Below the pieces are notes generated by a model that was not told the DNA's origin, searched no databases, and saw only the letters and a list, made by a program, of their open reading frames with translations. A DNA stretch of 64,000 bases. Source: Sulfurovum lithotrophicum. Its GTDB lineage: Bacteria > Campylobacterota > Campylobacteria > Campylobacterales > Sulfurovaceae. Positions 28,597-36,668 of the stretch are shown one piece after another. Location of the stretch: contig NZ_CP011308.1 of assembly GCF_000987835.1 (NCBI RefSeq), positions 1,798,001 through 1,862,000 on the forward strand, in the 5' to 3' direction. Every line of letters begins with the position of its first letter. The first letter of the stretch is position 1. Position numbers and translations under genes: made by a program.

Positions 28597-29639
28597 TGTT
28601 TGATGATCTCCGTCCCCACCTGGTCGAGCTGAGAAAAAGGCTCGGGCTTTCTGTCCTTTCCGTTTTTATCGCATTCATTATTGCTTTTACTTTCCATAAC
28701 CAGATACTTTCCTGGATCACACAACCGCTGAACAACGCCCTTGTTGAAGTAGGACGTATCATCGAGTCTCAGGAAAAAGCGACCTGGACCATGAAGTCTG
28801 ATGAAGTCAATGTAACGAAAACTCCGGCCGTACAGGCAGCTGAAAAACTGAAGGACAACCTCTACGAAGCAGCCAAAGCAGCCGACCCTAAACTGGCTCC
28901 CCTGCTCAAGAATGCAGCCGATGCAGCCGAATCACTCGATAAGATCATCACAAAACGTGATGTTGAATCAGCACGCCCGAACCAGCACAACTTCGAAGGA
29001 AAGATCACAACCCATCAGGTTGGTGGTGCCTTCTTCGTTGCGCTGAAAGTGTCTTTCTTTGCCGGGCTTCTGGGTGCCATGCCTTTCATTCTCTATCAAC
29101 TCTGGCTTTTTATCGCTCCGGGGCTCTACAGCAATGAGAAAAAAATGGTTATTCCCTTTGTGGTCGGCGGTTCGGTCATGTTCTTCATCGGGGTTATGTT
29201 TGCCTATTATATCGTTACACCGTTCGGTTTTCAGTTCCTGATCACCTTCGGGTCTTTCCTCTATACCCCGTTCATCAACATCGAGGATTACGTAGGCTTC
29301 TTTACCAAAATCATGCTGGGCTTCGGTGTGGCATTCGAACTGCCTGTCTTTGCCTATTTCCTTGCCCTGCTTGGCCTGGTAACGGACCGTACGCTGATAG
29401 ACTTCTTCAAGTATGCCATCGTCATCATCTTTGTGCTTGCCGCGCTCCTGACACCGCCGGATATCCTGACGCAGCTGTTGATGGCCGCACCGCTTGTCAT
29501 CCTTTACGGTATCTCCATTCTCATCGTTCGTATGGTCAATCCGGAGAAAAGCGAAGATGACGGAGAGGATGAAAAAGAAACAGAAAGCAAAGAGACAGCA
29601 TCCGAAAAGTTGCTTCCCGATGAGTTAGACAAACCGTAA
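28596..29639 (+). CDS. tatC: Sec-independent translocase subunit TatC with enlarged first periplasmic loop
   Basis: 347 residues against ~250 in E. coli. HLVELRKRL at the N-terminus and six membrane helices are recognisable, including YQLWLFIAPGLYSNEKK and FGVAFELPVFAYFLALLGLV. The first periplasmic loop is ~105 residues (about 38-143), with an insertion of roughly 70-80 residues rich in Ala, Lys and Asp (for example AAEKLKDNLYEAAKAADPKL) that looks helical. The C-terminal tail is acidic. The gene is the second of tatBC, and queA starts immediately after its stop. Confidence 0.92.
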   Translation: MFDDLRPHLVELRKRLGLSVLSVFIAFIIAFTFHNQILSWITQPLNNALVEVGRIIESQEKATWTMKSDEVNVTKTPAVQAAEKLKDNLYEAAKAADPKLAPLLKNAADAAESLDKIITKRDVESARPNQHNFEGKITTHQVGGAFFVALKVSFFAGLLGAMPFILYQLWLFIAPGLYSNEKKMVIPFVVGGSVMFFIGVMFAYYIVTPFGFQFLITFGSFLYTPFINIEDYVGFFTKIMLGFGVAFELPVFAYFLALLGLVTDRTLIDFFKYAIVIIFVLAALLTPPDILTQLLMAAPLVILYGISILIVRMVNPEKSEDDGEDEKETESKETASEKLLPDELDKP

Positions 29640-30692
29640 ATGTTCCCCAATGAACTCTCGGCAGAACTGCTGACAAAGAACTACGATTATGAACTCCCGG
29701 AGGGGTTCATAGCTACAGAACCCGTGCACCCCAGAGACGATGCCAAACTACTGGTGTATGACAGGAAGAGTGATACGGTCACTCACACTACTTTCAGACA
29801 CCTGCTTGATTTTCTCCCCGAAACATGCAGTATCTTCCTTAATGACACACGTGTCATCAAAGCACGCATCTTCGGACACAAGCTCTCCAAAGATGGTCAG
29901 GGGGGAGGCAGAGTGGAACTGCTTTTCAACAAACCTCTGGATGCCCACCGTTATCTCGTCCTGATACGTGGCAAGGTCAAAGAAGGAACGCAGCTTCTTT
30001 TTGACGACAGCCTGACAGCAACGGTCACAACCCTCAACAAAGATGGCTCGCGTATCGTTACTTTCACCCGCCACGGCAAAGAGATACGCTTCGAAGAACT
30101 GGTACAAATACTCGATGAGATCGGTCATATTCCCCTGCCTCCCTATATGCAGCGAGAGGACAATGCTGAAGATGAAAAAGATTATCAGACCCTCTTTGCC
30201 AAAAATGCCGGAGCAGTTGCCGCGCCTACCGCCTCCCTGCACTTTACCCCTGAACTCTTCGAAGCGTTACAGCAGAGGCACAAAACACACAAGGTCACAC
30301 TGCATGTCGGTGCGGGCACTTTCAAACCCGTTGAAGCGAAGAAAATACTGGACCATCCGATGCACTCAGAATACTTCGATATTCCACCGGAAGCAGCAAA
30401 AGTACTTGACAGCGACACAGAGATCCTCGCTATCGGTACCACTGTGACAAGGACCATAGAGTATTATGTCCGTACAGGCAAAAAAGAAGGAGAGTGCGAC
30501 CTTTTTCTCAACCCGCACAATCCGCCTCAAAGAGTCACCCATCTACTCACCAATTTCCATCTGCCCAAAAGTACGCTTATTATGCTCGTAAGTAGTTTCA
30601 TTGGAAGAGAAAAAACGTTACAATTATATAAAGAGGCTATCGAAAAGAACTATCGTTTTTTCTCGTACGGGGATGCGATGCTCATACTCTAA
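29640..30692 (+). CDS. queA: S-adenosylmethionine:tRNA ribosyltransferase-isomerase
   Basis: 350 residues. Family motifs in order are YDYELPEGFIATEPVHPRDDAKLLVYDR, FLNDTRVIKARIFGHK, GRVELLFNKPL, GHIPLPPYMQR, YQTLFAKNAGAVAAPTASLHFTPEL, HVGAGTFKPVE and TNFHLPKSTLIMLVSSFIG. It transfers the ribosyl of SAM to preQ1-tRNA, giving epoxyqueuosine. It begins directly after the tatC stop (TAAATG), so it is coupled to the tat genes. Confidence 0.96.
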   Translation: MFPNELSAELLTKNYDYELPEGFIATEPVHPRDDAKLLVYDRKSDTVTHTTFRHLLDFLPETCSIFLNDTRVIKARIFGHKLSKDGQGGGRVELLFNKPLDAHRYLVLIRGKVKEGTQLLFDDSLTATVTTLNKDGSRIVTFTRHGKEIRFEELVQILDEIGHIPLPPYMQREDNAEDEKDYQTLFAKNAGAVAAPTASLHFTPELFEALQQRHKTHKVTLHVGAGTFKPVEAKKILDHPMHSEYFDIPPEAAKVLDSDTEILAIGTTVTRTIEYYVRTGKKEGECDLFLNPHNPPQRVTHLLTNFHLPKSTLIMLVSSFIGREKTLQLYKEAIEKNYRFFSYGDAMLIL

Positions 30693-30702
30693 AGGAGTTT
30701 CA

Positions 30703-31344
30703 ATGAAAACAGCAGCTTACCTATATTATTTTTCTTTTCTGCTCATTTTGGCATTTCTCTTCAGCGGATGTTCACCCAAACCCTACAGCTATCCAAACTA
30801 TGATATTATCGAACCCAAAAAAGTATGTCAACCCAACAGGGAGAACATTCAGAAACTGCTTAACCAGTATTTGGGAAAACCCTATATCTGGGCAGAGGAA
30901 GGGCCTTACGCCTTCGACTGCTCTGGTCTGACCTACAATATTTACGGATCAATGGGGGTACAGTTGCCAAGAACCGCCTGTGAACAGGCAAAAGTGGGAA
31001 AGACCGTTGCATTCAAGGATCTTACATACGGCGATCTCATCTTCTTCGGCTCAACAAACAAACGGAGCAAACGCATCAACCATGTGGGTATGTACCTGGG
31101 TGGCGGATGGTTCGCACAAGCCAGCAGCAAGCACCGAAAAGTAGTGATCAGCAGCTTTGAGAAAGAACCCCGGTACAGGAAGCGTGTCAAAATCTGCAAG
31201 CGATATATGAGCAAAGATGAAAGAGCCTTTTATATGAACTGCAGTGCACCGTTGAAAAAAATGAAGATCTCGAGTACCTACGATACCACTCCATGGCAGC
31301 CGGGGATGACAATCCCAAAAAAGGCAGTACCGTCAAGAGGATAA
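30703..31344 (+). CDS. NlpC/P60 lipoprotein (cell-wall endopeptidase)
   Basis: 213 residues from ATG 30703, which has AAAGGAG 7 nt upstream; a longer frame reaches back into queA and is rejected. The signal peptide ends LFSGC (lipidated Cys23). The NlpC/P60 domain (~45-155) has catalytic Cys73 in FDCSGLTYNIYGSMG, YGDLIFF and His127 in NHVGMYLGGGWF. The conserved WAEEGP precedes the cysteine. Such enzymes cut peptidoglycan stem peptides. Residues after ~175 are a low-complexity tail ending KKAVPSRG. It is a paralogue of the next gene. Confidence 0.88.
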   Translation: MKTAAYLYYFSFLLILAFLFSGCSPKPYSYPNYDIIEPKKVCQPNRENIQKLLNQYLGKPYIWAEEGPYAFDCSGLTYNIYGSMGVQLPRTACEQAKVGKTVAFKDLTYGDLIFFGSTNKRSKRINHVGMYLGGGWFAQASSKHRKVVISSFEKEPRYRKRVKICKRYMSKDERAFYMNCSAPLKKMKISSTYDTTPWQPGMTIPKKAVPSRG

Positions 31345-31363
31345 AGGCTGTTTTAAAGCCTTT
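31343..31363 (+). terminator. Hairpin between the two NlpC/P60 genes
   Basis: AAAGGCT and AGCCTTT form the stem, right after the stop of the first gene. Confidence 0.5.
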
Positions 31364-31367
31364 ACTC

Positions 31368-31373
31368 TATAAT
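31368..31373 (+). promoter_or_regulatory. -10 box of the second NlpC/P60 gene
   Basis: TATAAT lies 35 nt before the preferred ATG at 31408. It also argues against the upstream ATG at 31372, which would lie inside this box. Confidence 0.5.
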
Positions 31374-31407
31374 GCATTTTAATAAAAATTTAGCAAAGGC
31401 AGATGGA

Positions 31408-32301
31408 ATGCTGATATCCAGGCAAATGCTCATTATTATATTATCTTCCATTTCACTTTTAGTCATCACGGCATGTAAACCCTCACCCCATCCCAAACAT
31501 CCGCACTACGAGATCGAAAAGCCCAAAGTAAAATACCCTGCCCATAAAGAAAGCCTCGAAAAAATGGTGAAAGAACTCAAAGGAAGTCCCTATGTCTGGG
31601 CAGAGGAAGGTCCGAACCAATTCGACTGTTCCGGCTACACCTACTATATGTACGGCAGTATGGGGATCAACCTGCCAAGAACCGCCAGAGAACAGGCCAA
31701 AGTCGGTAAGTACATCAAACCCTCCGAGCTCAAATACGGTGACCTGATCTTCTTCGATACCACCAAACGCCGCAACGGGAAGATCACACATGTCGGCATG
31801 TACCTTGGGGACGGCTGGTTCACACATGCCAGCACAACGAAGAATGAAGTAGTCTACTCCAACCTCCGTACCTCTCCCTATTACAAGAAACGTTTGCGTA
31901 TCTGCAGACGCTATCTGCCTCAGACAAAACAGACCAGCCTTGCCCAGACATCAAAAAAGGCAACTCCATGGAAGACCAACGACTTAAAGCAGCTTAAACA
32001 AAGTACGGGCACCAAGGTTGACCGGAAGGCAGTACCACCAAGACCGGTAATAGACAACAGCAGGGAAAAAGGTTCTTTCTATGTACAGGTGGGCTCTTTT
32101 GGCGGCTCCCCAAAAAGTGCACTGCTCTATAAGATCAGAAGACTGGGATACACCTACAAGATCATAAAATTCCCACGTAACGGTAAACAGATATCCAAAC
32201 TGCTCATAGGCCCGTACAAATACAAAACAACAGCACTGGGCATCCTGCCAAAGGTCAAACAAGAGATAGAGCCCGGCGCATTCATTGCGGAGATCCTCTA
32301 A
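31408..32301 (+). CDS. NlpC/P60 lipoprotein with C-terminal SPOR domain
   Basis: 297 residues from ATG 31408. The hydrophobic leader ends LLVITAC (lipidated Cys23). The NlpC/P60 domain is closely similar to the preceding gene, with Cys74 in FDCSGYTYYMYGSMG, YGDLIFFDTT and THVGMYLGDGWF. After a basic linker (~180-220, KAVPPRP) a SPOR domain (~225-297) starts FYVQVGSFGGSPKS and ends PGAFIAEIL. It joins a wall endopeptidase to a septal peptidoglycan binder, so it probably acts in daughter-cell separation. Tandem duplication plus SPOR fusion is the likely origin. Confidence 0.88.
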   Translation: MLISRQMLIIILSSISLLVITACKPSPHPKHPHYEIEKPKVKYPAHKESLEKMVKELKGSPYVWAEEGPNQFDCSGYTYYMYGSMGINLPRTAREQAKVGKYIKPSELKYGDLIFFDTTKRRNGKITHVGMYLGDGWFTHASTTKNEVVYSNLRTSPYYKKRLRICRRYLPQTKQTSLAQTSKKATPWKTNDLKQLKQSTGTKVDRKAVPPRPVIDNSREKGSFYVQVGSFGGSPKSALLYKIRRLGYTYKIIKFPRNGKQISKLLIGPYKYKTTALGILPKVKQEIEPGAFIAEIL

Positions 32302-32318
32302 GGTTCACCTCTAAGTTT

Positions 32319-34511
32319 TCAGGCCGCCTTTTGAGCCGAAGGAGAAAGATACTCCTCTATAGCTTTTTTCAAGACCGAAAGCTCGCGATGGTACTCTTCG
32401 ATGTAATCCGTCAGCAGTCCGAAGTTTCTGTAGAGGATCGCCTGATGTATCCTGTTCACTACTTCAAGCATATCGTAAGCACCTATGGCTCCGGTAAGTC
32501 CTCTCATATCAATACAGAGCATTTTGATCTGCTCATAGCGATACTCCTCCACCAATTTTTTAAAAAGAAGATCACTGTTCCCGTATGCTTCAAAGAATTC
32601 ATGCAATACTTCCCTGTAAAGAACATCACTTCTGTTCGCATATTCAATACCCTTTCTGATATCCAGACCTTTGAGGAGCATCTGGTCTGCTCTGGGAACT
32701 GCAGGAATGTTTGAAGCTGTATGTGTTGCACCATTCTTCGACAGGAACATCGCCAAAGCCGTATAGAGTTTCCCTATATTGAGCGGTTTGGCCAAAAAGG
32801 CATTGAGTCCGCATGCATACATTTTCTCGATCTCACTATCAAGCACCAGTGCCGTAAACGCTACGATCGGGAGTCTGTCAAAGTCATGATCCTTCCGTAT
32901 CAATTCCGTAGCAGAATATCCGTCCAGAACAGGCATATTGATATCCATCAGCACAAGATCGAATGTCACTTTCCTCTCCTTGATCATATCAACCGCCTTT
33001 TGTCCATTGTTGGCGATACTGACCTTGACTCCTGCCGGGACCAAAAGTGCGGAAAGGACTTTCTGGTTGATCACATTGTCTTCCACGATCAGAATATGCC
33101 TGCCCCTAAAGTCTGTGAAACTGCTTTGGCTGATACCTCTGCTCTCCTGTATTTCTGATTTGTATGTTTTTAGTGCCTTAACTTCCCAGGTATTTTCCTC
33201 TGCTGTATCAGGAACCGTTATATTATACATATTCACGATCATTTCAAAAATCCGTTCCTGGTTAAGCGGTGTATAAAGATCGACATCGATGATCTCGTCA
33301 GAAAAATGTGCCTCGTCTACATGCAGAAGGGAATTGACAGAGATCACCTTAAGGTCTTTATTATTTTTTATCTTGCCAAGATAATTGACCAGTTTATGTG
33401 AGAATACAGAATGGTACAGGACTACGATGTCATACGGTGCAAGGTTGGGCATTTGCTGCAAAAATACCTCTTTTGACATGACCCTGACCTCGTGTCTGAA
33501 GTAGGCAAAGGTCTTTTTGATCGCCAAGGCCGCATTGTAATTATTTTCAACGATAAACACTTTTTTAGTCGTCAATGTTTTTTCCGGAAGGCGGTACATA
33601 CGTTTATTATGCTTATCATACAACTCGAACGGCAGGGTCATTGTAAAAGAGGTCCCCTTGCCTGCATGACTCCATATGGTCAGCTCCCCACCCATCATCT
33701 TTACCAGTTCATGGGAGATAAAAAGTCCCAACCCCATGTAACTGCTGTTTTCTTCATCATAATACGGATCAAAGAGAGTAGCTATCTCTTCCCGGCTCAA
33801 TCCTTTCCCCGTATCGGTAAACTGAAACTGCAGTTCAAGATTTTCTTCATAGGTTGTGAACATTTCTATCTCAAGCCTGAGCTCTTCGGTGTTCAATCTG
33901 GACATCATATATTCAAGGACACTGTTGAGTACCTGCCCCAGGCGAAGAGAATCTCCAACCAGCAGACGCGGTACATTGTTGTTTATATCAAAAATAAGAT
34001 CAACCCTGCTTCCTTTATATTTATTACAGATATATCCGGAGACCTCATTGAGAACATTGTTTAAGTTGAACTTGGCATTCTCGATATGAACCTTGTCCGA
34101 TTTAAGCTGCAGAAATACCAGAAGATCAGTGGTAACGGCAAGCAGTTTATCTTCAATATCTTCTTTCGTATCGGCTGTCTGTACTGCCGATTCTTTTGTA
34201 TTTTCAGGTTCTTCTTCCTTCTTTTTGAGTGTTTTGGTCACCATATCATAGATATTCTCGCTTATATTACTCAAAAAAAGTGCCTGCTCCTTTTCCATTT
34301 CAAGCTGCCTGTCCAGAATATTTTCATAAACTTTTCCTATCTTTTTTCGCTGCAGGGAAGAGACAAAGAGGATCAGTACACCAACGGCAGCCATCCCAAA
34401 AAGGGCTATCCATATCCATAATGCATTTATATTGTCAGAAGGTATATCTTCCCTTCCATACGCTAATGTAAACAACATTGGCAGCCATACAATAGTCCAC
34501 TCTTTCCTCAT
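32319..34511 (-). CDS. Degenerate hybrid sensor kinase (HATPase, two REC, Hpt-like) lacking phospho-histidines
   Basis: 730 residues with a signal-like N-terminus and a membrane helix ~30-52, hardly any periplasmic part. The dimerisation region reads FLSNISENIYDMV where hybrid kinases have SHE; Glu85 replaces the histidine. The second helix LLVFLQLKSDKVHIENAKFNL is recognisable. The N-box is poor (VLNSVLEYMMSRL) but the G-boxes TDTGKGLSR and YMGLGLFISHELVKMMGG remain. REC1 (~316-435) lacks its aspartate (VVLYHSVF). REC2 (~472-595) is intact: VEDN, D523 in LVLMDINMPVLDG, AFTA, AKPL. The C-terminal Hpt-like domain has LCIDMRGLTGAIGA instead of AHxLKG. It probably works as a scaffold or non-phosphorylating sensor. 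Confidence 0.82.
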   Translation of the reverse strand: MRKEWTIVWLPMLFTLAYGREDIPSDNINALWIWIALFGMAAVGVLILFVSSLQRKKIGKVYENILDRQLEMEKEQALFLSNISENIYDMVTKTLKKKEEEPENTKESAVQTADTKEDIEDKLLAVTTDLLVFLQLKSDKVHIENAKFNLNNVLNEVSGYICNKYKGSRVDLIFDINNNVPRLLVGDSLRLGQVLNSVLEYMMSRLNTEELRLEIEMFTTYEENLELQFQFTDTGKGLSREEIATLFDPYYDEENSSYMGLGLFISHELVKMMGGELTIWSHAGKGTSFTMTLPFELYDKHNKRMYRLPEKTLTTKKVFIVENNYNAALAIKKTFAYFRHEVRVMSKEVFLQQMPNLAPYDIVVLYHSVFSHKLVNYLGKIKNNKDLKVISVNSLLHVDEAHFSDEIIDVDLYTPLNQERIFEMIVNMYNITVPDTAEENTWEVKALKTYKSEIQESRGISQSSFTDFRGRHILIVEDNVINQKVLSALLVPAGVKVSIANNGQKAVDMIKERKVTFDLVLMDINMPVLDGYSATELIRKDHDFDRLPIVAFTALVLDSEIEKMYACGLNAFLAKPLNIGKLYTALAMFLSKNGATHTASNIPAVPRADQMLLKGLDIRKGIEYANRSDVLYREVLHEFFEAYGNSDLLFKKLVEEYRYEQIKMLCIDMRGLTGAIGAYDMLEVVNRIHQAILYRNFGLLTDYIEEYHRELSVLKKAIEEYLSPSAQKAA

Positions 34512-34587
34512 TTCCCTGTCCTTTTTGATTTTTAGATATATTCTATCATAAAAAAAAACAGTATATCCTCTGTATGCATTACTATTT

Positions 34588-34596
34588 TGCTATAAT
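34588..34596 (+). promoter_or_regulatory. Extended -10 promoter of ruvX, probably leaderless
   Basis: TTGCTATAAT: a TG-extended perfect TATAAT at 34591-34596. The ATG begins only six bases later (34603), about where transcription should start, and no ribosome site fits between. Confidence 0.5.
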
Positions 34597-34602
34597 CACA
34601 CT

Positions 34603-34989
34603 ATGAAATCAGCAGCCATAGATGTAGGACTCAAACGTATCGGTACCGCGATCTGTCTGGACGGGAAGATCGTCATGCCCCAGAATGCCATTTTACGCAA
34701 GAATCGAAATCAGGCGGCACGCGATGTTGTTGCTTTTTTAAAAGAATGGGAGATAGATATGCTCGTAGTAGGTCTTCCCAAGGGTGGTGCAGGCGAAGAG
34801 GAGATGGAACGGCGTATTCGGCACTTTGTCTCTCTTCTTGAGCTGGACATTCCCGTGGTCTACCAGGATGAACAGGGCAGCAGCTTTGAAGCCAAAGAGC
34901 TGACCAAAGGCGATTTCAAACACAAAAGGGACGGACGACTCGACTCGGTAGCAGCCAAGATCATTCTGGAGCGGTATTTATCAATTTAA
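34603..34989 (+). CDS. ruvX: Putative pre-16S rRNA nuclease / Holliday junction resolvase-like YqgF
   Basis: 128 residues with the RNase H-like YqgF fold. The N-terminal AIDVGLKRIGTAI carries the first catalytic aspartate, VVGLPKGGAG is the second motif, and DGRLDSVAAKIILERYL the last acidic residue. YqgF matures 16S rRNA 5' ends in E. coli. It is a single gene between divergent and convergent neighbours, and its stop is one base from the GH3 gene's end, so no terminator separates them. Confidence 0.88.
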   Translation: MKSAAIDVGLKRIGTAICLDGKIVMPQNAILRKNRNQAARDVVAFLKEWEIDMLVVGLPKGGAGEEEMERRIRHFVSLLELDIPVVYQDEQGSSFEAKELTKGDFKHKRDGRLDSVAAKIILERYLSI

Positions 34990-34990
34990 T

Positions 34991-36076
34991 TTACAGTTTT
35001 CGCTTCAGATTATGAATGCGCCCGTACGCATAGTCAATAGTCTTTTTATTCACTTCGCCACTTTTAACCAGTGACTTAACTGTTTCTACAAGTTTTTTGG
35101 TACTCACCGTTTTGTTTGGGTCAAGCTGGTTGCCAAAAAGTAACATATCATCCCCCGCATTGATGGCCAACTTGAGCGTATTTCTCAAACCGTACTTTTT
35201 GCTGATAGCCCCCATCTGCAGATCATCGGTGATGACCACACCGTTGAAAGCGAGTTTTTTCCGCAAAAGGCCATTGACAGTTTTATTCGAAAGGCTTGCC
35301 GGGTATCTGGCATCTAGTTTTTGGTTGAAAACATGCGCGACCATGACGGTATCGGCTTTTTTGTTCAGTAGCCTATAGGGTTCCAGCTCCGCTTTTTTCC
35401 ACAGGTTCGTCACATCGACAAATCCTTTATGTGTATCACCCACGGAAGAGCCGTGTCCGGGAAAATGTTTCAGCGATGTCAGTACCCCGTAACGATGCAT
35501 CGCATCGATGAAGGTACTTGCATAAGCCGCGACTGTTTTTGGGTCTTTCCCGAAAGAGCGCCCAAGCCCGTGGATCACATGGTTTCTGGAATTGATATCC
35601 AGATCGACCACCGGAGCAAGGTCATAGTTGATCCCCACAGATTTGAGCTCCTTTGCCATTTTCCCATACGTTTTTTTGATCTGCCTTTGATCCATCTTGA
35701 TCACATCGGATGCCTTGGGAAAGTTGCCGTAAAAACCGTATCTGCTTTTGAGACGCTGTACCTTTCCCCCTTCCTGGTCCACAGCGATCAGAAGTTTTCC
35801 GTCATAAGAGCACCTTTGCAGTTGGGCAGTCAGTTTTTTCAGCTGTTGTCTGTTTGCGATATTCTTGGGTTTGCTTTTATCGACAGGATTGTAATCAAAC
35901 AGTATGACCGCACCGATATGGTATTTACGGATATCCTGACAGATCTGACTGTTTTTGGGTGCAGAGGTTCCGTGAAACCCTACCATGAGCATCTGCCCTA
36001 TCTTCTGGTCCAGGGAAAACCCGGCCCAAAGTGATGTTACAGCTATAACCGCAACCATGAAAAATATTTTTTTCAT
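34991..36076 (-). CDS. Secreted glycoside hydrolase family 3 (beta-N-acetylhexosaminidase, NagZ-like)
   Basis: 361 residues. A signal peptide (MKKIFFMVAVIAVTSLWA) precedes the GH3 barrel: IGQMLMVGFHG, VDQEGGKVQRLK, the catalytic histidine loop KHFPGHGSSVGDTHKG and the nucleophile region VVITDDLQMGAI. These are NagZ-type motifs, and NagZ cleaves GlcNAc-anhydroMurNAc during wall recycling. E. coli NagZ is cytoplasmic; the signal peptide here points to the periplasm, which is more usual in Gram-positive and Bacteroidetes relatives. A repeat copy lies about 50 nt upstream of the start. Confidence 0.85.
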   Translation of the reverse strand: MKKIFFMVAVIAVTSLWAGFSLDQKIGQMLMVGFHGTSAPKNSQICQDIRKYHIGAVILFDYNPVDKSKPKNIANRQQLKKLTAQLQRCSYDGKLLIAVDQEGGKVQRLKSRYGFYGNFPKASDVIKMDQRQIKKTYGKMAKELKSVGINYDLAPVVDLDINSRNHVIHGLGRSFGKDPKTVAAYASTFIDAMHRYGVLTSLKHFPGHGSSVGDTHKGFVDVTNLWKKAELEPYRLLNKKADTVMVAHVFNQKLDARYPASLSNKTVNGLLRKKLAFNGVVITDDLQMGAISKKYGLRNTLKLAINAGDDMLLFGNQLDPNKTVSTKKLVETVKSLVKSGEVNKKTIDYAYGRIHNLKRKL

Positions 36077-36125
36077 TATTTTCCTTAAATTTCTCGTTCT
36101 TGCTTTTCATATTCTACTATTCTCT

Positions 36126-36280
36126 TATTAGTGTTCGGTTAAACTACTTGTTTTATAATTCCTCCATAAGAGCATCAGAAGGAAGCAAATTTCATTCTCC
36201 CCTGACTTGAATTTGTGTCTCCCTTTTTTATAGATTTTTTTCCTCCTCCTTTTAAAACTTCTAGATGCTCTTTATTCATA
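36126..36280 (-). repeat. ~155-bp repeat, inverted copy 1
   Basis: Its reverse complement matches 39225-39378 at clearly more than 80% identity by eye, with a few short indels. Inside are AAGAGCATC and GATGCTCTT inverted ends ~95 bp apart and a purine-rich block (AAAAGGAGGAGGAAAAAAA). It ends AAACAAGTAGTTTAACCGAA. Read on the minus strand, it has a coding-like stretch SRSFKRRRKKIY. It may be a MITE or a terminal relic of an insertion sequence. Confidence 0.75.
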
Positions 36281-36377
36281 CAAAAATCTCACTTACCCAA
36301 GCTATTCATTCAAAAAATTTCTTTTCATTACACAATTTCTACATCTTCATTAGTGTATAATGTGTATAATTAAATAA
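36281..36377. other. AT-rich spacer between two repeat elements
   Basis: No gene or clear motif; the bases just right of copy 1 (ACTTAC at 36291-36296) still resemble the flank of copy 2. TGTATAAT occurs twice near 36355-36370. Confidence 0.3.
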
Positions 36378-36643
36378 GGGTACCTCTAATAACCCTAGAT
36401 ACTTATAATGGGTTTTGCAAATGTGAGATTTTGCAAGAGGCTTTCAAGTCCTAGCCAAAGCTAAGACGAAGTAAGCATCTTGTGAAAGATTACGTTTGCA
36501 AAGCCCACCCTACGGGCATCACTAGCTTTTGCCTATGCGTCGTTACTCTTTCTTGACTTAGCTACGGCTAGGCCTTCAAAAGAGTGCCTAGCCTAGACAA
36601 AAGCTAGAGATGTTATGAGCATCTAGGGTTATTAGAGGTACCC
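36378..36643. repeat. 266-bp nested inverted-repeat element (MITE-like or structured RNA)
   Basis: Perfect 23-bp terminal inverted repeats lie at 36378-36400 (GGGTACCTCTAATA...) and 36621-36643, flanked on both sides by ATAA, a possible target duplication. Internal stems: 36409-36423 with 36493-36507 (13 of 15, both mismatches G-U compatible), 36441-36446 with 36483-36488, 36522-36535 with 36594-36607 (13 of 14, mismatch G-U compatible), and 36545-36556 with 36576-36585. The fold would be a closing stem with two long branched arms. No protein frame is evident. It ends 25 nt before the thioredoxin-like gene. Confidence 0.85.
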
Positions 36644-36668
36644 ATAAATTAATCAAAAAAGGCTTTTC

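Noticed and set aside
30601-30702. Upstream extension of the first NlpC/P60 gene into queA
   Set aside because: The lipoprotein signal peptide and AAAGGAG site place the start at 30703.
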